A DNA stretch of 64,000 nt from [Mycobacterium] crassicus. Lineage in GTDB: Bacteria; Actinomycetota; Actinomycetes; Mycobacteriales; Mycobacteriaceae. The DNA lies in assembly GCF_020181615.1 (NCBI RefSeq), contig NZ_CP084029.1, forward strand, positions 2,744,640 to 2,808,639. Direction: 5' to 3'. A program made the translations under genes and the position numbers. The notes under the pieces are model-generated. The model ran no database searches, was not told the DNA's origin, and saw nothing but the letters and a program-made list of their open reading frames with translations. How positions within the stretch are numbered: position 1 is the stretch's first letter; the number at the start of each line of letters is the position of its first letter. This document shows, piece by piece, positions 8,899 to 16,911 of the stretch.

Positions 8899-9198
8899 TC
8901 AGCCGGCCGACGAAGCGTTAGCGGCCTCAGTGAGGGCGTAGGCGTTCGAGTTGCCGCTCAGGGTGGCGACAATCTGCTGGTGGACAGCCGCAGCCTGCGC
9001 GCTGACCTGCTGGAACATCTGCGCGTGCGCGGAGAACTGGGCAGCAGTCACCGCCGACACCATGTCGGCGGCAGGAGGGAGCACACCGGTGGTGGGCCCG
9101 GCCGCAGCCGTCATGCCGGTAGTCATAGCGTCACCGATACCCGACAGGCTGCCGGCAGCCGCCGTCAGAATCTCTGGCTGAGCGGTTACGAATGACAT
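8899..9198 (-). CDS. PE family protein (short, no C-terminal extension)
   Basis: A 99-residue PE-only protein, beginning SFVTAQPEILTAAAGSLSGIG with the Pro-Glu signature at residues 8-9. It consists of two long amphipathic helices and a C-terminal YALTE sequence that fits the YxxxD/E type VII secretion signal. It heads the PE-PPE-EsxM-EsxN cassette, an arrangement shared with the ESX-5 locus and its duplications in slow growers. GGAGG lies just upstream of the ATG at 9198. Confidence 0.9.
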   Translation of the reverse strand: MSFVTAQPEILTAAAGSLSGIGDAMTTGMTAAAGPTTGVLPPAADMVSAVTAAQFSAHAQMFQQVSAQAAAVHQQIVATLSGNSNAYALTEAANASSAG

Positions 9199-9685
9199 CT
9201 ATTCCTCCTGGAACCGTGAAGCGTGTGATGGTGTACGTCTGTGCTGTTGCGCGGAAGAGGTCTACGTCACTGATTGACGCACGTCACTCTAGCGGACCGA
9301 AGTGATAACGGCCTGATAAACCTGTGGCTGCTGATGCTGCCGACAACTCGCACCCCGTTGGACATCGAGGATTGTTTACAACGAGTTGACGCGTTCACCG
9401 AGCAGACAACCTCTCCCGATAGCTGTGGCGACTGAGGTGGAGTGTTGTCCACTTGCAGCCGGATGCAGAACGTAACACCGGTACCACCACCACGTACAGC
9501 ACCGCCACAAAGATTCAGTAAAGGTTTGGGAACCGGTCAGACAAGACCAGGTTCAGTTAACCAAGCACTCGGATTTGTGGCGCTCAACCTGGGGTTCAAG
9601 CCTGTTTCGGTGTGCAAAGCTGATGTGGCTGCGGGCCCGACGGCCGCAGCACCACCGAGAACCTACGGAAAACCCGGAGCGTGCA
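9199..9685. other. 487-base intergenic region between PE and the zinc peptidase gene
   Basis: No convincing gene is seen. It must carry the promoter of the PE cassette on the minus side (two ACGTCACT direct repeats lie about 70-90 bases upstream of the PE start) and the promoter of the peptidase on the plus side. Composition is less GC-rich than the flanking genes. No clear palindrome was found. Confidence 0.5.
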
Positions 9686-10561
9686 ATGACCTTCAACGAA
9701 GGCATGCGGATCGACACCAGCACCACATCTTCCGGCGGTGCCGGCCGGGGAATCGCGATCGGCGGTGGGGTCGCCGGGCTGGTGATCATGGTGGTGGCAC
9801 TGCTGCTGGGCGCCGACCCCGGCGACGTGCTCAGCCAGCAGCCGGTGGACCGCGGGCAGTACTCGGCGCCCGGGTTCGAGCTCGACAAGTGCCGCACGGG
9901 TGCGGATGCCAATAAGTACGTGCAATGCCGGGTGGTGGCCACCGCCAACTCCGTCGACGCCGTGTGGTCGGACCTGATGCGCGGGTACACCCGCCCGCAG
10001 GTCCAGCTGTTCAGCGGCCAGACCACCACCGCTTGCGGAGCCGCCACCAGTGCCGTCGGGCCGTTCTACTGCCCCGCCGACCAAACCGCCTACTTCGACA
10101 CCGACTTCTTCCAGGTGCTGGTCGACCAGTTCGGCTCCAGCAGCGGCCCGCTGGCGCAGGAGTATGTAGTGGCGCACGAGTTCGGCCACCATGTGCAGAA
10201 CCTGCGCGGCGTACTCGGCCGTGCTCAGCACGGCGCGCAGGGAGCGACCGGCGCCGGAGTGCGCACCGAGTTGCAGGCCGACTGCTACGCCGGGGTCTGG
10301 GCGCACTACGCGTCGGTGACCAAGCAGGAGAGCACCGGGGTGCCGTTCCTGAAGCCGCTGACCGACGACGACATCCGCGACGCGCTGTCGGCGGCCTCGT
10401 CGGTGGGTGACGACCGCATCCAGGAGGCCGCCACCGGCCGCGTGAACCCCGAGTCCTGGACCCACGGCGCATCGGCCCAGCGTCAGCACTGGTTCACCGT
10501 CGGCTACCAGACCGGTGACCCCAACCAGTGCGACACCTTCGCCGCGGCTGACCTGGGCTAA
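9686..10561 (+). CDS. YpfJ-type neutral zinc metallopeptidase, membrane-anchored
   Basis: A 291-residue protein. A single transmembrane helix (about 25-42) places the catalytic part outside the cytoplasm. The zincin motif is HEFGHH at 164-169 (VVAHEFGHHVQNLRG), with the third-ligand region ELQADCYAGVWAH about 35 residues later. This is the putative neutral zinc metallopeptidase family (Rv2575 in M. tuberculosis). Substrates are unknown. ATG at 9686 was chosen because residues before it look noncoding. Its stop overlaps the convergent DapA-like gene by four bases. Confidence 0.88.
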   Translation: MTFNEGMRIDTSTTSSGGAGRGIAIGGGVAGLVIMVVALLLGADPGDVLSQQPVDRGQYSAPGFELDKCRTGADANKYVQCRVVATANSVDAVWSDLMRGYTRPQVQLFSGQTTTACGAATSAVGPFYCPADQTAYFDTDFFQVLVDQFGSSSGPLAQEYVVAHEFGHHVQNLRGVLGRAQHGAQGATGAGVRTELQADCYAGVWAHYASVTKQESTGVPFLKPLTDDDIRDALSAASSVGDDRIQEAATGRVNPESWTHGASAQRQHWFTVGYQTGDPNQCDTFAAADLG

Positions 10562-11430
10562 AGCGAAAGCAGCCCGCTGAGCTCCGCCCGGCCGGCGTCG
10601 TCCAGCGGTAACAGCGGACGTCGCGGCGGGCCGGCCGGTACCCCGAGCAACTCCAGGCCGGCCTTGACGGTGGTGGCCAGGCCGCCGGCCACGATGAACT
10701 GCAGCAGCGGCTTGAGGTCGTCGTAGAGCGCCTGCGCCTTGTCCTGTTCACCGGCGGTGACCGCGGTGTAGAGGTCCAGGCACGGCTGCGGGAGCAGGTT
10801 CGGCGCCGCAGTGCACCAGCCGGCGGCGCCGGCGCGCAGCGCGTCGAGCACCAGCGGGTTGCTGCCGTTGAAGAACGGCAGGCGCCCGCCGGACAGCTCG
10901 GCGATCCGCAGCATCCGGCTCAGGTCCCCGGTGGACTCCTTGACCATGGTCACGTGCTCGATGCTCTCGAACATGCCGACCAACAGTTCGGGGCTCATGT
11001 CGATGCCAGAGGTGGCCGGGTTGTTATAGGCCACGATGTCGATGCCGACGGCGTCGGAGACGGCCTGATAGTGGGTGGTGATCTCCCGCTCGGAGAGTTT
11101 CCAGTAGGACACCGGCGCGACCATCACCGCGTCGGCGCCGGCCTGCGCGGCGTAACGGGCGCGGCGCACGGTACGCGCGGTGGTCAGGTCCGACACCCCC
11201 ACCAGCACCGGCAGCCGTCCGGCGACCGCGGCGATCGAGGCGTCGACGCAGTCATCGAACTCGCCTTCATCGAGGTAGGCGAGCTCACCGGTGCTGCCCA
11301 ACGGGGCGATGGCGTGCACTCCGGCCTCGACGAGCCGGTCGATGACGGCGGTCAGGACCGCGGTGTCGATACCGCCGTCGCGAAACGGTGTCACCGGGTA
11401 GCCGATGACGCCATATAACTGTGCTGCCAC
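10558..11430 (-). CDS. DapA/NanA superfamily lyase (dihydrodipicolinate synthase-like)
   Basis: A 290-residue TIM barrel. It shows the GSTGE motif at 45-49, Tyr135 in IVAYNNP and the Schiff-base Lys164 in MVKESTGD, all hallmarks of class I pyruvate aldolases and lyases of this superfamily. It is probably not the lysine-pathway DapA; pairing with a class II aldolase gene 15 bases upstream and with a divergent regulator points to catabolism of a sugar acid or hydroxy-acid. It appears to be an insertion relative to the H37Rv order between Rv2575 and Rv2576c. Substrate unknown. Confidence 0.85.
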   Translation of the reverse strand: MAAQLYGVIGYPVTPFRDGGIDTAVLTAVIDRLVEAGVHAIAPLGSTGELAYLDEGEFDDCVDASIAAVAGRLPVLVGVSDLTTARTVRRARYAAQAGADAVMVAPVSYWKLSEREITTHYQAVSDAVGIDIVAYNNPATSGIDMSPELLVGMFESIEHVTMVKESTGDLSRMLRIAELSGGRLPFFNGSNPLVLDALRAGAAGWCTAAPNLLPQPCLDLYTAVTAGEQDKAQALYDDLKPLLQFIVAGGLATTVKAGLELLGVPAGPPRRPLLPLDDAGRAELSGLLSL

Positions 11431-11445
11431 GAGGGACTCCTTGCT

Positions 11446-12231
11446 TTATCGGGTGATGGCGTCGGGGTGGCCGGCCAGGGCCCGACGGGCGTAGTAGGCG
11501 AAGTTGGCCTGGCTGCGGTTGGGCAGCAGGGTCCAGTCGTGGGCTTCGCGGGCCAGCTTCTCCGGGAGTTCTTTGATGGTCCCGGCGGCCATGGCGGCCA
11601 GTTGCAGTGCGGCGGCACGCTCGATCAGCACCGCCAGCGAGCAGGCCTCCTCCACGCTGGCGCCGGCCACGATCTGGCCGTGGTGCGCCAGCAGGATCGC
11701 CTTCTTGTCCCCGATGGCCTCGGAGATGATCTCGCCCTCCTCGTTTCCGACCGGAACCCCCGGCCACAGCGGCAGGAAGGCGCAGTCGTCGTAGAGCGGC
11801 GTGGTGTCCATGTGCGAGACGATCAGCGGGGTCTCCAGCATGGACAGCGCGGCGACGTGAAACGGGTGGGTGTGCACGATGCACTGCACATCGGGGCGGG
11901 CCCGGTAGATCCAGCTGTGGAATCGGTTGGCGGGGTTGGCCATACCCTCGCCCTCAATGACATTGAGGTCTTCGTCGACGAGCAACAGGTTGTCATCGGT
12001 GATCTCGTCGAATCCCAGGCCGAGTCGCTGGGTGTAGTAGGTACCCGGTGCTTCGGCGCGGGCGGTGATCTGCCCGGCCAGGCCCGAGTCATGACCGCGG
12101 TCGGACAGCGCCCGGCAGGTCAGCGCCAATTTCTGGCGCGTGGACCACTGGGTTCCGGTGAAGTTCTCCGCGAAGCGTTGCTCCGCGCGCTGCATCAGGT
12201 CGGACTTGGAATCGTCGAATGTGGTGCCCAT
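11446..12231 (-). CDS. Class II aldolase/adducin family protein
   Basis: A 261-residue cytosolic enzyme of the fuculose/ribulose-phosphate aldolase and epimerase fold. Metal-binding histidines appear as HTHPFH at 120-125 and AHHGQ at 182-186; the acidic residue usually found before them is not obvious. Members act on phosphosugars or on decarboxylation of short hydroxy-acids. It forms an apparent two-gene operon with the DapA-like gene and faces the XRE-cupin regulator across an 86-base region filled with repeats. Confidence 0.85.
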   Translation of the reverse strand: MGTTFDDSKSDLMQRAEQRFAENFTGTQWSTRQKLALTCRALSDRGHDSGLAGQITARAEAPGTYYTQRLGLGFDEITDDNLLLVDEDLNVIEGEGMANPANRFHSWIYRARPDVQCIVHTHPFHVAALSMLETPLIVSHMDTTPLYDDCAFLPLWPGVPVGNEEGEIISEAIGDKKAILLAHHGQIVAGASVEEACSLAVLIERAAALQLAAMAAGTIKELPEKLAREAHDWTLLPNRSQANFAYYARRALAGHPDAITR

Positions 12232-12257
12232 GACAGCTCCTCAGTGCTGGCGGAGGT

Positions 12258-12308
12258 GATGACACGACTCTATCCGATAGGACACCTTGTGTCATCGACT
12301 GTGTCATC
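12258..12308. promoter_or_regulatory. Candidate operator cluster between aldolase operon and XRE-cupin regulator
   Basis: GATGACAC at 12258-12265 is inverted relative to GTGTCATC at 12289-12296, and GTGTCATC recurs at 12301-12308. Between them lies the palindrome CTATC-C-GATAG (12270-12280), and ATAGGAC occurs at 12277 and again at 12309. Such a density of repeats in 51 bases fits control of both divergent genes by the adjacent regulator. Confidence 0.6.
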
Positions 12309-12317
12309 ATAGGACGC

Positions 12318-12860
12318 ATGACCGAACTGCTGCGCGCCGTCCGCAAGCAGCGAGGACTCACTCTCGAAGGCCTTGCCGAGCGGACCGGGCTGACCAAGAG
12401 CTACCTGTCCAAGATCGAACGCAGTCGCAGCACGCCGTCCATCGCGGTGGCCCTCAAGGTGGCGCAGGCCCTGGACGTCGATGTGGCGCAACTGTTCTCC
12501 GAGCGCGGCGACGAGGACAAGGTCGCCGTGGACCGGGCCGTGGACCGCAGGGACGATCGGCAGCGCTACCGGGCGATGGCCGCGAACATGCTGGGAAAGT
12601 CGATGTCCCCGTTCGTGGTTCGCCCCACCGAGCACGCCGACCGCGACGCCCGTCCCGTACACCCGGCTCACCAGGGCCAGGAGTTCGTGTTCGTGCACGT
12701 CGGGACCGTCGAGTTGGAGTACGGCGATGCGACGTTGACCCTGAACGCCGGCGACAGCGCCTACTTCGACGCCTCGATCAGCCACCGCATCCGCTCGGTG
12801 GGCACCCGACCCGCCGAGGTCCTCGTCGTCGCCGCCGGCGAAGCCGGTGGCGCGCAATGA
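12318..12860 (+). CDS. XRE-family transcriptional regulator with C-terminal cupin sensor domain
   Basis: 180 residues. A helix-turn-helix lies at about 6-60 (GLTLEGLAERTGLTKSYLSKIER is its core), followed by a linker and a cupin barrel (about 105-175) with GQEFVFVHVGTVELEYGD and GDSAYFDASISHRI. Cupin-XRE proteins usually sense a small metabolite. Divergent placement suggests it controls the aldolase/DapA operon and itself. There is no good Shine-Dalgarno before the ATG, so the mRNA may be leaderless, which is common in mycobacteria. It overlaps the next gene by ATGA. Confidence 0.88.
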   Translation: MTELLRAVRKQRGLTLEGLAERTGLTKSYLSKIERSRSTPSIAVALKVAQALDVDVAQLFSERGDEDKVAVDRAVDRRDDRQRYRAMAANMLGKSMSPFVVRPTEHADRDARPVHPAHQGQEFVFVHVGTVELEYGDATLTLNAGDSAYFDASISHRIRSVGTRPAEVLVVAAGEAGGAQ

Positions 12861-13198
12861 GCACGGAACTGCTGTTCTCCTACGGCACCCTGCAGCTGTC
12901 GGAGGTGCAACGCAGCACATTCGGCCGGGAACTGGACGGCCGGCCCGACGCGATCGTCGGCTATGACCTGGACTACGTGACGATCACCGATCCCCACGTG
13001 GTGGCCGTCAGCGGCAGCGACCGGCATCCGATCCTGCGTCGTTCAGACGCGCATGACGCAGCTGTCCCTGGCACGGTGTTCGCGATCAGCGCCGCCGAGC
13101 TGGCAGCCGCCGACGACTACGAAGTCGACGCCTACCGGCGGATTTCGGTGCCGCTGCGTTCGGGTGCGCGAGCCTGGGTGTACGTGTTCGCCGACTGA
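12857..13198 (+). CDS. Gamma-glutamylcyclotransferase-like (AIG2/GGACT fold) protein
   Basis: A 113-residue protein. It begins with the substrate-binding loop FSYGTLQLSEVQ and contains GTVFAISAAELAAADDYEVDAYRRI, where the first Glu/Asp run supplies the usual acidic catalytic residue of the fold. Family members cyclise gamma-glutamyl amines or act on modified peptides. It is translationally coupled to the XRE-cupin regulator by a 4-base overlap, so it is probably part of the same unit; its place in that pathway is unknown. Confidence 0.8.
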   Translation: MSTELLFSYGTLQLSEVQRSTFGRELDGRPDAIVGYDLDYVTITDPHVVAVSGSDRHPILRRSDAHDAAVPGTVFAISAAELAAADDYEVDAYRRISVPLRSGARAWVYVFAD

Positions 13199-13199
13199 A

Positions 13200-13748
13200 C
13201 TACCAGGCGCGGGTCGAGCAGGTCACGCCGCTGCCGCCCTGCTGAGAAACCACCACTTCGCCGTCGACGGCGATCTCGCAGTGGAACTCGGGGTTGATCC
13301 GCAGGCCGCCGCTGGCGGTGACCAGCGCCCACTGGCTCGGGTCGGCCAGCGTGGTGGTGTAAACCAGCGGCGCTCCCCCGCCGATCGGCACGCGGACGGT
13401 CTCGAGGTACTCCGAGGAGTTGGCGTTGTAGGCCGACATGCTGGGCGGGTCGGTCTTGATGTAGGAGATGTTGCCGGTCAGGTCGCTGGTGGCGGTGATC
13501 GTGTAGGTGACCTCGTGACCGCCGGTCGTGCTCTTCTTCGGAGCGGGGGCGTCAGCCGAAGGCTCCGTCGAACTCTCGGCCGGAGCTGCCTCCGCGGATT
13601 CGGTCGGAGTCGGCGCCGGGGATTCGGTCGGGGTCGGCGCCGGCGTCTCGGGGTCGGCCAGGGACGTCGCATGGCTGGCCATCACTCCGGCTGCTGCCAT
13701 CAGCAACACCGCCGAGAACCGGACTGTCACGTTTCGCATGGTCGTCAT
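13200..13748 (-). CDS. Secreted Pro/Thr/Glu-linker protein with MmpS-like C-terminal domain
   Basis: 182 residues from ATG at 13748. There is a signal peptide (about 1-31, ending ATSLADP), then a low-complexity linker with repeated APTPTES units (about 32-70). The C-terminal domain of about 105 residues (EVTYTITATSDLTGNISYI to CSTRAW) has one Cys pair and a beta-rich pattern like the extracytoplasmic part of MmpS proteins. It probably corresponds in position to Rv2576c. No MmpL gene is adjacent, so a stand-alone envelope role is likely. Function not known. Confidence 0.65.
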   Translation of the reverse strand: MTTMRNVTVRFSAVLLMAAAGVMASHATSLADPETPAPTPTESPAPTPTESAEAAPAESSTEPSADAPAPKKSTTGGHEVTYTITATSDLTGNISYIKTDPPSMSAYNANSSEYLETVRVPIGGGAPLVYTTTLADPSQWALVTASGGLRINPEFHCEIAVDGEVVVSQQGGSGVTCSTRAW

Positions 13749-13857
13749 ACCGCGCCACGCTACCGGAGGGCCGGCGGCCGCAGGTCCGGCTGCAGGCCGT
13801 GGATTGCCCGCGAAACTGCACTCATTCAGGGGATTCGCCGACTTTTCCTGCACAGCT

Positions 13858-15132
13858 TCACACGCGCCGAAGCCGGCCCAAAACCTGGGCCAATACGTCG
13901 TCGAACGCCACGTCGATCTGCTCGCCGCTGGTCAGATCCTTGACGCCGACGGTGCCGGCCTCGATGTCGCGGTCACCGGCGACCAGCGCCACCACCGCCC
14001 CGGAGCGGTCCGCGGCGCGCATAGCGCCCTTCATGCCGCGGTCCCCGTAGGCCAGATCCGCGCGCACCCCGGCGGCCCGCAACTGTCCGGCCAGCACCGC
14101 CAGCCGCAGTTTGGCCGCCTCGGAAAGGCCCACCCCGAACACGTCGCAGCGGGTGGTCTGCCCCACCGTCTTGCCCTCGGCGCCCAGTGCCAGCAGGGTG
14201 CGGTCCACCCCGAGTCCGAACCCGATCCCGGACAGATCCTGGCCGCCCAGCTGGCGCATCAGCCCGTCGTAACGGCCGCCGCCGCCGATGCCGGACTGCG
14301 CACCGAGTCCGTCGTGCACGAACTCGAATGTGGTCTTGGTGTAGTAGTCCAGCCCCCGCACCATCCGCGGGTTGATCACATACGGCACCCCCAGGGCGTC
14401 CAGGTGCGCCAGCACCGTGTCGAAATGTGCCTTGGCCGCATCCGAGAGGTGGTCGAGCATCAGCGGCGCGCCGGCGGTCATCGCTTTGACCTCCGGGCGT
14501 TTGTCGTCGAGGACCCGCAGCGGGTTGATCTCGGCGCGGCGACGCGTCTCCTCATCGAGGTCCAGCCCGAACAGGAACTGCTGCAACAACTCTCGATACG
14601 CCGGCCGACAGCTGTCGTCGCCCAGCGAGGTGATCTCCAGCCGGAACCCGTCCAGCCCCAGCGAGCGGAAACCGGCGTCGGCGACCGCGATCACCTCGGC
14701 GTCCAGCGCCGGGTCGTCCACACCGATGGCCTCCACGCCGACCTGCTGCAGCTGCCGGTACCGGCCGGCCTGCGGGCGCTCGTAGCGGAAGAACGGCCCG
14801 GAATAGCAGAGCTTGGTCGGCAGCTGACCGCGGTCCAGTCCGTGCTCGATCACCGCGCGCACCACCCCGGCGGTGCCCTCGGGCCGCAGCGTCACCGAAC
14901 GGTCGCCGCGGTCGGCGAAGGTGTACATCTCTTTGGAGACCACATCGGTGGACTCCCCCACCCCGCGGGCGAACAGGCCGGTGTCCTCGAAGATCGGCAG
15001 CTCGATGTCTCCGTAGCCGGCGCGGCGGGCGGCCGCCAGCAGCCCGTCGCGCACCGCCACGAAACCGGCCGAGGCCGGGGGGACATAGTCCGGCACGCCC
15101 TTGGGCGCGGCGAAGGTCGACTGGGACGTCAC
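13858..15132 (-). CDS. hisS: Histidyl-tRNA synthetase
   Basis: A 424-residue class II synthetase. It contains [10 protein letters not shown] at the N-terminus, motif 2 [16 protein letters not shown], the histidine-specific loops [13 protein letters not shown] ([11 protein letters not shown]) and GGGGRYDGL, and motif 3 [15 protein letters not shown]. The C-terminal anticodon domain ends [18 protein letters not shown] at 15132 is preferred over an upstream ATG at 15162: it has AAAGGA about 8 bases before it, removes an overlap with the upstream gene and matches the 423-residue M. tuberculosis protein. It is 22 bases downstream of the metallo-beta-lactamase gene. Confidence 0.96.
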   Translation of the reverse strand: MTSQSTFAAPKGVPDYVPPASAGFVAVRDGLLAAARRAGYGDIELPIFEDTGLFARGVGESTDVVSKEMYTFADRGDRSVTLRPEGTAGVVRAVIEHGLDRGQLPTKLCYSGPFFRYERPQAGRYRQLQQVGVEAIGVDDPALDAEVIAVADAGFRSLGLDGFRLEITSLGDDSCRPAYRELLQQFLFGLDLDEETRRRAEINPLRVLDDKRPEVKAMTAGAPLMLDHLSDAAKAHFDTVLAHLDALGVPYVINPRMVRGLDYYTKTTFEFVHDGLGAQSGIGGGGRYDGLMRQLGGQDLSGIGFGLGVDRTLLALGAEGKTVGQTTRCDVFGVGLSEAAKLRLAVLAGQLRAAGVRADLAYGDRGMKGAMRAADRSGAVVALVAGDRDIEAGTVGVKDLTSGEQIDVAFDDVLAQVLGRLRRV

Positions 15133-15154
15133 GCACTCAGTCCTTTCAACGTGC

Positions 15155-15832
15155 TCACGCACTGAGCCCTTCTAGGAACGGGTTCTCGCGGCGCTCGGCG
15201 CCGATGGTGGTCTTGGGTCCGTGGCCGGGCAGCACCACGGTCGCGTCGTCGAGGACCAGCAGTTTGTCGACGATCGAGTTCATCAGGTCCCGTCCGCTGC
15301 CGCCGGGCAGGTCGGTGCGGCCGACCGAGCTCTGGAACAGGGTGTCACCGCTGAAGACCACCTCAGCGGCGTCCCCCTCGACCCGGAAGACCACTGAGCC
15401 GCGGGTGTGGCCGGGCGTGTGATCGACGGTGACTGTGGTGTCGCCCAGACCGATCTTGTCCCCGTCACGGTCCAGCTCCACCAGTTGCTTGGGTTCGGCG
15501 AACATCAGCTTGCTCAACGCCCCGAACAGCGCCTGCCCCGGCATGGTGCCCAGCGACCGCAGCGGGTCGGTGAGCATGAACCGGTCCTCGGGGTGGATGT
15601 AGGTCGGGCAGCCGTAGGTGTCGGAGACCTTCTGCGCCGACCAGATGTGGTCGATGTGGCCGTGGGTGAGCAGCACCGCCGACGGTGTCAGCCGATTCTC
15701 GTCCAGAATGCGCCGCAACTGGGTCAACGCACGCTGGCCCGGGTCGACGACGATCGCGTCGGCGCCCTGCCGCTGCGCCAGCACGTAGCAGTTACACGCC
15801 AGCATTCCCGCGGGGAATCCGGTGACCAACAC
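15155..15832 (-). CDS. Glyoxalase II-like metallo-beta-lactamase fold hydrolase
   Basis: 225 residues. The metal-binding motif HGHIDH lies at 57-62, with [10 protein letters not shown] further on, GDTLF as the bridging aspartate and a terminal PGHG histidine. It matches Rv2581c of M. tuberculosis in length and motifs. The likely reaction is hydrolysis of a glutathione- or mycothiol-type thioester, or of a related ester. The start at 15832 is GTG; a downstream alternative is not obvious. It is co-oriented with hisS and divergent from ppiB. Confidence 0.88.
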   Translation of the reverse strand: MLVTGFPAGMLACNCYVLAQRQGADAIVVDPGQRALTQLRRILDENRLTPSAVLLTHGHIDHIWSAQKVSDTYGCPTYIHPEDRFMLTDPLRSLGTMPGQALFGALSKLMFAEPKQLVELDRDGDKIGLGDTTVTVDHTPGHTRGSVVFRVEGDAAEVVFSGDTLFQSSVGRTDLPGGSGRDLMNSIVDKLLVLDDATVVLPGHGPKTTIGAERRENPFLEGLSA

Positions 15833-15941
15833 GTGTACCAGTTTCCCATTGCGCGCCCAGCCGCCGATGACGCGGGCGGCGCGGGCGGACTCTGGCAGAC
15901 TTGGGACCCGACCGATTCAGCGAGCCAGGAGGTTACCGGCG

Positions 15942-16838
15942 GTGCCCACGAACGAGGAACGGCGAGCCAACGCCAAGCGCAATCTCGACCAGCAGGTGGA
16001 GCAGCGCGCCCAGGCCGCCCGCAAGCAACGCCTGATGCTGATGATCGCCGGCGCCGTGGTGGCCGTGCTGCTCGTTGCCGGTGTGGTGTTCGTGGTACTG
16101 CGCGACAACGGCGACTCCGGCAACGTCAACGCCGGCAAGTCGACGACGTCGGAGACCTCGGAAACCTCGGATGCGGACAGCCCCGCCTCCCCGGCCGGCG
16201 AGCCCGGCAAGCTGCCGAAGTTCACCGCGTCGCCCACCCTGGGTTCCAACTGCCAGTACCCGAAGGCGCGTGCGGCCACCAAGCCCGTCGAGCCGCCGCG
16301 CTCCGGCAAGGTCCCGACCGATCCGGCCGAGGTCAGCGTCTCCATGGTGACCGACCAGGGCCCCATCGGGTTGATGCTGAACAACGCCCAATCCCCTTGC
16401 ACCGTCAATAGTTTCATCAGTCTGGGCGCCAAGGACTTCTTCGCCGACACCCAGTGCCACCGGCTGACCACCTCGCCGATGCTGAGCGTGCTGCAGTGCG
16501 GCGACCCGGCCGGCGACGGCACCGGCGGCCCCGGCTATCAGTTCGCCAACGAGTACCCCACCGACCAGTACCCGCTGGACGACCCGGCCGCTCAGCAGCC
16601 GGTGCTCTACCCGCGCGGCACCCTGGCGATGGCCAACGCCGGGCCCGGCACCAACGGCAGCCAGTTCTTCCTGGTGTACCAGGACTCGATGCTGCCGCCG
16701 CAGTACACGGTGTTCGGCACCATCCAGCAGGATGGGCTGGACACCCTGGACAAGATCGCCGCGGCCGGCGTCACGGGCGGTGGCAGTGACGGCCCGCCGG
16801 TCACCAAGGTGACGGTCAAGTCCATCCGCGCCGACTAG
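15942..16838 (+). CDS. ppiB: Peptidyl-prolyl cis-trans isomerase, cyclophilin type, membrane-anchored
   Basis: 298 residues starting at GTG 15942 after a CAGGAGG site. There is a basic cytoplasmic segment, a transmembrane helix (about 31-51) and a Ser/Thr-rich linker. The cyclophilin domain spans about 128-298, with CHRLTTSPMLSVLQCGDP, PRGTLAMANAGPGTNGSQFF and YTVFGTI. In the active site the canonical FxRv segment is altered to a Cys-bearing HRLTTSP form, as in the M. tuberculosis PpiB. It folds exported proteins at proline bonds. Confidence 0.92.
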   Translation: MPTNEERRANAKRNLDQQVEQRAQAARKQRLMLMIAGAVVAVLLVAGVVFVVLRDNGDSGNVNAGKSTTSETSETSDADSPASPAGEPGKLPKFTASPTLGSNCQYPKARAATKPVEPPRSGKVPTDPAEVSVSMVTDQGPIGLMLNNAQSPCTVNSFISLGAKDFFADTQCHRLTTSPMLSVLQCGDPAGDGTGGPGYQFANEYPTDQYPLDDPAAQQPVLYPRGTLAMANAGPGTNGSQFFLVYQDSMLPPQYTVFGTIQQDGLDTLDKIAAAGVTGGGSDGPPVTKVTVKSIRAD

Positions 16839-16853
16839 CGCGGACAGTTCCAT

Positions 16854-16881
16854 CGGCACGCTCGCGGGGGCGAGTGTGCCG
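16854..16881 (+). terminator. 12-bp hairpin after ppiB
   Basis: CGGCACGCTCGC (16854-16865) pairs with 16870-16881 at 11 of 12 positions plus a G-U wobble, with a GGGG loop. It lies 16 bases after the ppiB stop and before the next gene's ribosome binding site, so it is a likely ppiB terminator. Confidence 0.65.
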
Positions 16882-16911
16882 GGATGCGGGCAACAGACAC
16901 CGGGGAGAGGC

